Positions 27,361 through 32,251 of a stretch of DNA of 32,251 bases are shown piece after piece. The stretch comes from Actinomycetota bacterium. GTDB lineage: Bacteria; Actinomycetota; UBA4738; HRBIN12. Location of the stretch: positions 1 through 32,251 of the forward strand of contig JAOUEA010000005.1 of the NCBI GenBank assembly GCA_029858935.1, in the 5' to 3' direction. The translations under genes and the position numbers were made by a program. The notes under the pieces are model-generated. The model made no database searches and had not been told where the DNA came from. It saw only the letters and a list, made by a program, of their open reading frames with translations. Position 1 is the first letter of the stretch, and each line of letters begins with the position of its first letter.

Positions 27361-28800
27361 ATGGCGACGAACACCACCGACGGAGGCCTGCGGACCGGAT
27401 CGATCGGCCTTCCGACCGCCATCAGCGCCACGTTCGGCCTGATCTTGGCCACCACGGTCATGGTGACCGTGCCGCAGCTCTACGCGGCCAGCACCATCGG
27501 CCTGTACGCGATGATCATCGCTCTGGTGGTGATGTACGCCCAGGTGATGAGCTTCTCCGAGCTCGCAACGATGATCCCGAAGGCCGGTTCGATGAACGAG
27601 TACGTTCGTGCCGGCCTCGGCCCGTTCTTCGCCACCGTCACTGTGTTCGTCGGGTATTTCGCCATCGTGATCTTCCCGGGCTCGTCGGAGGCGTTCCTGT
27701 CGGCGACGATCCTGTCCGACCCCGCCTTCCTCGACCTCGGGCTCACGTTCAAGTGGTGGGTGGTGATCATCGTCGTGGGCATCGCCGCAGTGAACATGCT
27801 CGGCATCCGGGCCTTCGCGGCGATCGAAGTGCCGCTGACGTTCCTGCTCGCGGGCTCGCTGCTGATCTTCGGGATCGCCGGGCTCGCGGGTGTCGGCGAC
27901 CCGGTGGGCTCCGCCCTGCCGACGATCCCCTTCGACATGGATCTGCTGCTGTCGCTGATCGCACTGGCGACCTTCACCTTCGTCGGGGTCGAGTACACGT
28001 GCCCGCTCGCGGAGGAACTGCGCGCCCCCGGCCGCGAGATCCCGTGGGGCATGTTCATCGGTCTGTCGTTGGTCGCCGTTCCCATGTTCCTGTGGGGCAT
28101 CGCCGCCACCCGGTACTTCCCCCCCGACGTCCTCGGCGACCCGACTCAGATCACGAACATGAACGTCGCCATCGCCATGTTCGACGACCTCGGGAAGTGG
28201 TGGATGGGCATCCTCTCGGTCGCTGCCACGATCTCGACGTTGAACGCCGTGGCGGCGGGCGTGCCGCGCATCATCTACGGCATGTCGCAGGACCGCCAGC
28301 TGCCGGCGATCCTCGGGTGGTTGACGCCCGGCACGCGCGCACCGGCCATCGGCATCATCTTGGTGTCGATCCCCCCGATCTGGCTGAACGTGACCGACCA
28401 GACGCTCGAGGGCGGCTTCATCGAGCTGATCCTGGCCGGCGTGCTCGGATGGGCGCTCGCGTACATCATCATCCACATCTCTCAGATCGTGCTGCGGATC
28501 AAGGAGCCGCAGGCACAGCGTCCGTATCGCTCGCCACTGTGGCCCGTTCCGCAATTGATCGGCATCGTGCTGCTCATCGTGGCGATGGTGAACGTCTTCC
28601 CGGTGCCCGAGATCGAGTCGAACATCTATCGGAACTTCGGCATCTTCCTCGCGATCTCGATCGTGTTCTCACTCGTGTACAACACCTTCACCTACGGCCT
28701 CGGTTCGATGTTCAAGCCGGTGCCGCTCAAGGAGGTCTACAAGGAGACCGAGCACATCGCCGAGCTCATGCCCGAAGAGCACGAGCGCGGACGGGGCTGA
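27361..28800 (+). CDS. APC superfamily amino acid permease
   Basis: 480 codons, multi-TM; LPTAISATFGLILATTVMVTVPQLYAAS, SELATMIPKAGSMNEYVRAGLGPFFA, FTFVGVEYTCPLAEELRAPGREIPWGMFIGL. Confidence 0.92.
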   Translation: MATNTTDGGLRTGSIGLPTAISATFGLILATTVMVTVPQLYAASTIGLYAMIIALVVMYAQVMSFSELATMIPKAGSMNEYVRAGLGPFFATVTVFVGYFAIVIFPGSSEAFLSATILSDPAFLDLGLTFKWWVVIIVVGIAAVNMLGIRAFAAIEVPLTFLLAGSLLIFGIAGLAGVGDPVGSALPTIPFDMDLLLSLIALATFTFVGVEYTCPLAEELRAPGREIPWGMFIGLSLVAVPMFLWGIAATRYFPPDVLGDPTQITNMNVAIAMFDDLGKWWMGILSVAATISTLNAVAAGVPRIIYGMSQDRQLPAILGWLTPGTRAPAIGIILVSIPPIWLNVTDQTLEGGFIELILAGVLGWALAYIIIHISQIVLRIKEPQAQRPYRSPLWPVPQLIGIVLLIVAMVNVFPVPEIESNIYRNFGIFLAISIVFSLVYNTFTYGLGSMFKPVPLKEVYKETEHIAELMPEEHERGRG

Positions 28801-28820
28801 GGTCGAGGCGAGGAGGCCCG

Positions 28821-29378
28821 GTGCGTCGGCGCGCCCGCAGCCGCGCCCGAGCCGTGCTCGAGCGCGACGTCGAGGCGTTCGCGGCTGCCGGCTACCGTGA
28901 AGACGGGCGGCGGCGCGAGCTGCGCACGACGCTCGCCCGGGCAGGGCGCCCCACGCTGCGCGTCGAGCTCGTGTCGACCGGCGGCCGCATCTTCGGCGGC
29001 ACCTATGCGATGGAGGTCTCGACCGCCGAGCCCGTGCTGCCCGCGACGGCGGGCGGGGTGCGCGTGAAGGGCCGAGGCGTCGTGCGCATGCAGGGCATGT
29101 CGTTCCGACCTCGAAAGGGCGACCGAGCCGGAGAGCGGCTCGCCGAACACCTCGCCTCTGACGAACGGCTCGAGCGGGCGCTCCGCGCCGTGCACTTCGA
29201 GGAGATCAGGGTCGAGCCCGATGGCAGGGCCGTGATCCGGCACATGGGGGGCTCGCTCGTGTGGCTGTTGTTCCCACCGATGACCCGGCCGATCGCGATC
29301 AGCACCGAGCAGATCGGAGCGACCGCCACCGGCATCGGAGCGTTCGCTCGGGCCGGCGGCACGGCCGTGATCGCCTGA
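28821..29378 (+). CDS. Conserved-looking hypothetical protein (185 aa)
   Basis: GTG 28821 preceded by GAGGAGG; VRRRARSRARAVLERDVEAFAAAGYREDGRRRELRTTLARAG...; 20 bp after the permease. Confidence 0.65.
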   Translation: MRRRARSRARAVLERDVEAFAAAGYREDGRRRELRTTLARAGRPTLRVELVSTGGRIFGGTYAMEVSTAEPVLPATAGGVRVKGRGVVRMQGMSFRPRKGDRAGERLAEHLASDERLERALRAVHFEEIRVEPDGRAVIRHMGGSLVWLLFPPMTRPIAISTEQIGATATGIGAFARAGGTAVIA

Positions 29379-29404
29379 GGCGTACGACCCGGCGGCCCAG
29401 TCGG

Positions 29405-30298
29405 TCAGGCTCCCGACCCGGTCCAGCCGCCGGCGGGGCGCTCGAACCAGACGTGCACCTGGCCCGTGCCGACCGAAGCTTCGTACTCACTGAACAGCTC
29501 GCCGGGGGCCTGACACCGGGCTCCCCCGAGCGCGGCCGCCATCATCAGATAGTGACCGAAGTGCCCCTCAGGGGCCGCCTTCCGATACTCGGGCATCCGA
29601 TCGATGATGCCCGCGTGATCCCCCTCGCGCATCATCGAGATCACCCGCTGATCGGCCTCGTAGCTCTCGAGACCGAGGATGTTGTCGGGGACCTTCGAGC
29701 TCTCGTGCTGGCGGAGTTCCCGGAACGGGAAGAACCGGTGCGTCATGCCGCCCGAAGCCAGGAGCACGACGCGCCGGTCGCTTTGGGCGATCGCGTCGCC
29801 GATCAGCGATCCGAATAGCAGGAAGTCCTCGGTCGTGCAGCACTGGTTGAGCGCGACGCTGATCCATCTCGTTCCGGGGTCGCCGAGGAAGGTCCACACA
29901 TTGACCGTGCCGTAGAAGATCGGCAGGTACGGATCGTCGCTGGCGAGGATCCAGCAGTCGTCGCGCCCATCGGCCTGGGCGGCGATCGTCGTGGCGAGGT
30001 CGGGGTCCCCGGGCATGTCGTAGGGGATGCCCGCCATACCCCGCGGGAGCTCATGACTCGTGAACCTTCCCTGCCGCCGTTCGTGGGCCGTGACGATGTG
30101 CTCGAACGTCGACTCCCAGTGGGTATCGAACACGATCACCGTGTCGGGCCCCAGCCGATCGAGGCACTCGCTCTTCATTCGGCGCAAGCCCGGCACCAGC
30201 GTGATCTCGTTGCCATCGTTGATCTCGCGCCTCGTCTCCTCCGGCAGCATGATCGTGGGAACGTGGGCCACCAGGGCCGCGCCGACGACTTCGCCCAT
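29405..30298 (-). CDS. Class III (LigB-type) extradiol ring-cleavage dioxygenase, HpaD-like
   Basis: GAALVAHVPTIMLPEE, VIVFDTHWESTFEHIVTAHE, DCWILASDDPYLPIFYGTVNVW, VVLLASGGMTHRFFPF, GHFGHYLMMAAALGG; ATG 30298 with AGGAGGAG. Confidence 0.88.
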   Translation of the reverse strand: MGEVVGAALVAHVPTIMLPEETRREINDGNEITLVPGLRRMKSECLDRLGPDTVIVFDTHWESTFEHIVTAHERRQGRFTSHELPRGMAGIPYDMPGDPDLATTIAAQADGRDDCWILASDDPYLPIFYGTVNVWTFLGDPGTRWISVALNQCCTTEDFLLFGSLIGDAIAQSDRRVVLLASGGMTHRFFPFRELRQHESSKVPDNILGLESYEADQRVISMMREGDHAGIIDRMPEYRKAAPEGHFGHYLMMAAALGGARCQAPGELFSEYEASVGTGQVHVWFERPAGGWTGSGA

Positions 30299-30336
30299 CT
30301 CGTCGCTCCTCCTGTCCTCGGTTCCTTGCTTCGGGT

Positions 30337-31725
30337 TCAGTTCCAGGGTGCGGTGCACACGTTCTTGACGTCCGCGTAGAAGTCGAAGCTCCACGGGCCG
30401 CCTTCCCTGCCGATGCCCGAGCCGCGGGCGCCGCCGAAGGGAGCGGCGAGGTCTCGCACGAAGAAGCAGTTCACCCACACGGTGCCGGCCACCAGCGCCG
30501 AGCTCACGCGTTCGGCCCGGGCCTCGTCGCCCGTGTACACGATGGCCGCGAGGCCGTATCGCGTCGAGTTGGCGAGCTCGACGGCCTCGTCTTCGGTCTC
30601 GAACGTCTGCAGGGTCAGCACGGGTCCGAACACCTCACGCATCAGGATCTCCGAACCCAGTGGTGCGTCGGTGAACAGCGTGGGGCGGTAATAGAGGCCG
30701 CCCAGCTCGTCGTTGGGACCGCCTCCGAACACGGCGGTGGCACCGTCGGCCTTCGCGCGCTGCACGAACCCGTCGACACGCTCGAAGTGCTCGCGAGTGA
30801 TCTGCGGTCCGATGTCGGTCGTCTCCTCGCGAGGGTCCCCTTGCACGATCGCGCCCGCAGCTTTCACGAACCGCTCGAGGAATGCGTCGTGCATCGAGCG
30901 CTCGACGATGAGCCGAGTCCCCGCCAGGCACACCTGGCCCGCGTTGTCGAACTGGTTCACCGCTTGCTGCACGACCGCGTCGAGGTCGGCGTCGGCGAAC
31001 GCCACGAACGGCGACTTGCCGCCGAGCTCGAGCGAGACCGGCGTGAGGTTCGCGCCTGCGGCCTGGGCGACGAGCGTGCCGGTGGGCACCGACCCGGTGA
31101 AGGCGATGCGGTCGACGCCGGGATGCGCGGTGAGCGCGGCGCCGGCCTCGTCGCCGACGCCCTGCAGCACGTTGAAGGCGCCGTCGGGCAGGCCGGCCTC
31201 ATGGGCGATGTCGGCGAGCATCGACGCCGTGAGGGGCGCCCATTCGGGCGGCTTGAGGATGACCGCGTTCCCGGCCGCGAGGGCAGGAGCCACGCGCCAG
31301 GTCGCGAGCATCAGCGGGGCGTTCCAGGGCGTGATCACGACCGTGACCCCGCTCGGATCCCAGGCCACGCGTTCGGCGAAGCCTTCGTACTCCTTGCGGC
31401 CGGTCTCGAGGGCGAGCAGCTGATCTGCGAAGAACCGGAAGTTCCTCGCCACGCGCGGCATCACGGAGGTGCGCATCGAGCGCAGCAGCGACCCGTTGTC
31501 GCGGGTCTCGACGGCCGCCAGCTCCGCCACGCGCGCCTCGACGCCGTCGGCCACGCGCCGCAACACGTCGGCGCGTTCCTTCGGGGGCATCGAACCCCAC
31601 GTGGCGCTCGCCCCACGAGCGGAGCCGACCGCTCGGTCGGCTTCGATGGATCCACCGCGCGAGACCTCGGCGATCGGCTGCTCGTCGATCGGGGAGAAAT
31701 CGACGAACCCGTCCGTCGACGGCAC
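30337..31725 (-). CDS. Aldehyde dehydrogenase (HpaE-like); 5' boundary uncertain, homology-like reading continues to about 31791
   Basis: VVITPWNAPLMLATWRVAPALAAGNAVILKPPEWAP, FTGSVPTG, LELGGKSPFVAFADADLD, FDNAGQVCLAGTR, MREVFGPVLTLQTF. GTG 31725 is the only canonical start available, but HWIGGER is encoded upstream of it in frame. Confidence 0.92.
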   Translation of the reverse strand: MPSTDGFVDFSPIDEQPIAEVSRGGSIEADRAVGSARGASATWGSMPPKERADVLRRVADGVEARVAELAAVETRDNGSLLRSMRTSVMPRVARNFRFFADQLLALETGRKEYEGFAERVAWDPSGVTVVITPWNAPLMLATWRVAPALAAGNAVILKPPEWAPLTASMLADIAHEAGLPDGAFNVLQGVGDEAGAALTAHPGVDRIAFTGSVPTGTLVAQAAGANLTPVSLELGGKSPFVAFADADLDAVVQQAVNQFDNAGQVCLAGTRLIVERSMHDAFLERFVKAAGAIVQGDPREETTDIGPQITREHFERVDGFVQRAKADGATAVFGGGPNDELGGLYYRPTLFTDAPLGSEILMREVFGPVLTLQTFETEDEAVELANSTRYGLAAIVYTGDEARAERVSSALVAGTVWVNCFFVRDLAAPFGGARGSGIGREGGPWSFDFYADVKNVCTAPWN

Positions 31726-31827
31726 ACGCTCGCCACCGATCCAGTGCTCGGTCGAGACCTCGATGCCTTCGACGATGGCGCGGCTCGTCGTGCTTCCCTC
31801 CCCCGTCGACGTCTGGACCCGGAAGGT

Positions 31828-31846
31828 CGTTCGTCACCGAACGGTA
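31828..31846 (-). promoter_or_regulatory. Inverted repeat CGTTCG-TCAC-CGAACG (31828-31843) overlapping -10-like TACCGT (31846-31841)
   Basis: Perfect 6-bp arms, 4-nt spacer, upstream of the aldehyde dehydrogenase gene. Confidence 0.4.
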
Positions 31847-32003
31847 TGGGCGCCGACGAAACACTGTCAAGCGACGCTCTGGCGAGGAGCCCGGCGCTCG
31901 GGAACCCGGGCGGGTCGTCCGACCGTCGGAGTCGTCAACCTCGCGCCGAAGACGGGCCGATCCGGTCCTTCCTGCGGCCGACGATCCTGAAAGGGGCTCC
32001 CCG

Positions 32004-32251
32004 ATGGGAACCGCTCGCCGCATGCTTCGCCCTTCCTCGCTGCTTGTTCTGACGATCGCGGTCGTGGTGATCGGACCCGTCGGCGCCGCGCTCGCATGCG
32101 GGGGCCTGGTGACACCGAACGGCACGATCAACCTGCTCCGCACGACGACCCTCGCGGCATACCACGGCGGCGTGGAGCACTACGTCACGTCGTTCGAGTA
32201 CGTCGGACAAGGGCAGGAGATCGGCTCGATCGTGCCGCTTCCCGGCGTTCC
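32004..32251 (+). CDS. DUF2330-like secreted protein, N-terminal part; truncated by right window edge
   Basis: Not in ORF track (no stop in window). MGTARRMLRPSSLLVLTIAVVVIGPVGAALACGGLVTPNGTINLLRTTTLAAYHGGVEHYVTSFEYVGQGQEIGSIVPLPGV. Confidence 0.8.
   Translation, partial: MGTARRMLRPSSLLVLTIAVVVIGPVGAALACGGLVTPNGTINLLRTTTLAAYHGGVEHYVTSFEYVGQGQEIGSIVPLPGV

Noticed and set aside
26578-28554. 658-aa minus-strand ORF
   Set aside because: Antisense to the APC permease and out of frame with the decarboxylase; composition typical of a shadow frame.
26214-29378. 1054-aa plus-strand ORF
   Set aside because: Mostly Arg/His/Asp-rich shadow frame over the decarboxylase and APC permease; only its end (28821-29378) reads as a plausible protein and is reported separately.

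Overview
High-GC window with actinobacterial-type gene organisation, dominated by housekeeping and catabolic genes. No CRISPR array, phage, transposon or secretion locus was recognised. From left to right it contains: three tandem lipoprotein phosphoesterases (phospholipase C / acid phosphatase family; the first runs off the left edge and is absent from the ORF track); icd; a 27-bp minisatellite next to a candidate 47-aa small ORF; an ArsR-type regulator; a frameshifted response-regulator remnant; tRNA-Glu(CTC); a frameshifted PPOX-type flavoprotein gene; an MFS transporter; an amidase; gltX; two FAH-family genes with an acetoacetate-decarboxylase-like gene; a VOC gene and a GH76-like gene; a glutamine amidotransferase-like gene; a MetE-C-like gene; a secreted RTX/FN3/metallophosphatase; two P450s; a glutamine-synthetase-like gene with SDR, SnoaL-like and LLM genes; MarR, an aromatic amino acid decarboxylase-like gene and an APC permease; an extradiol dioxygenase and an aldehyde dehydrogenase (HpaD/HpaE-like); and a DUF2330-like gene running off the right edge. 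Observations most worth a second look: (i) a P450 whose I-helix reads SGGLQEPRD, so Gln-Glu replaces the usual acid-alcohol pair; (ii) TANNNT -10-like hexamers 6-10 nt upstream of nine start codons, suggesting leaderless transcription; (iii) a tRNA-Glu flanked by two broken genes; (iv) an aldehyde dehydrogenase with no ATG/GTG/TTG at its homology-predicted N-terminus; (v) the minisatellite and small ORF. All family calls come from reading motifs by eye; no database search was run.
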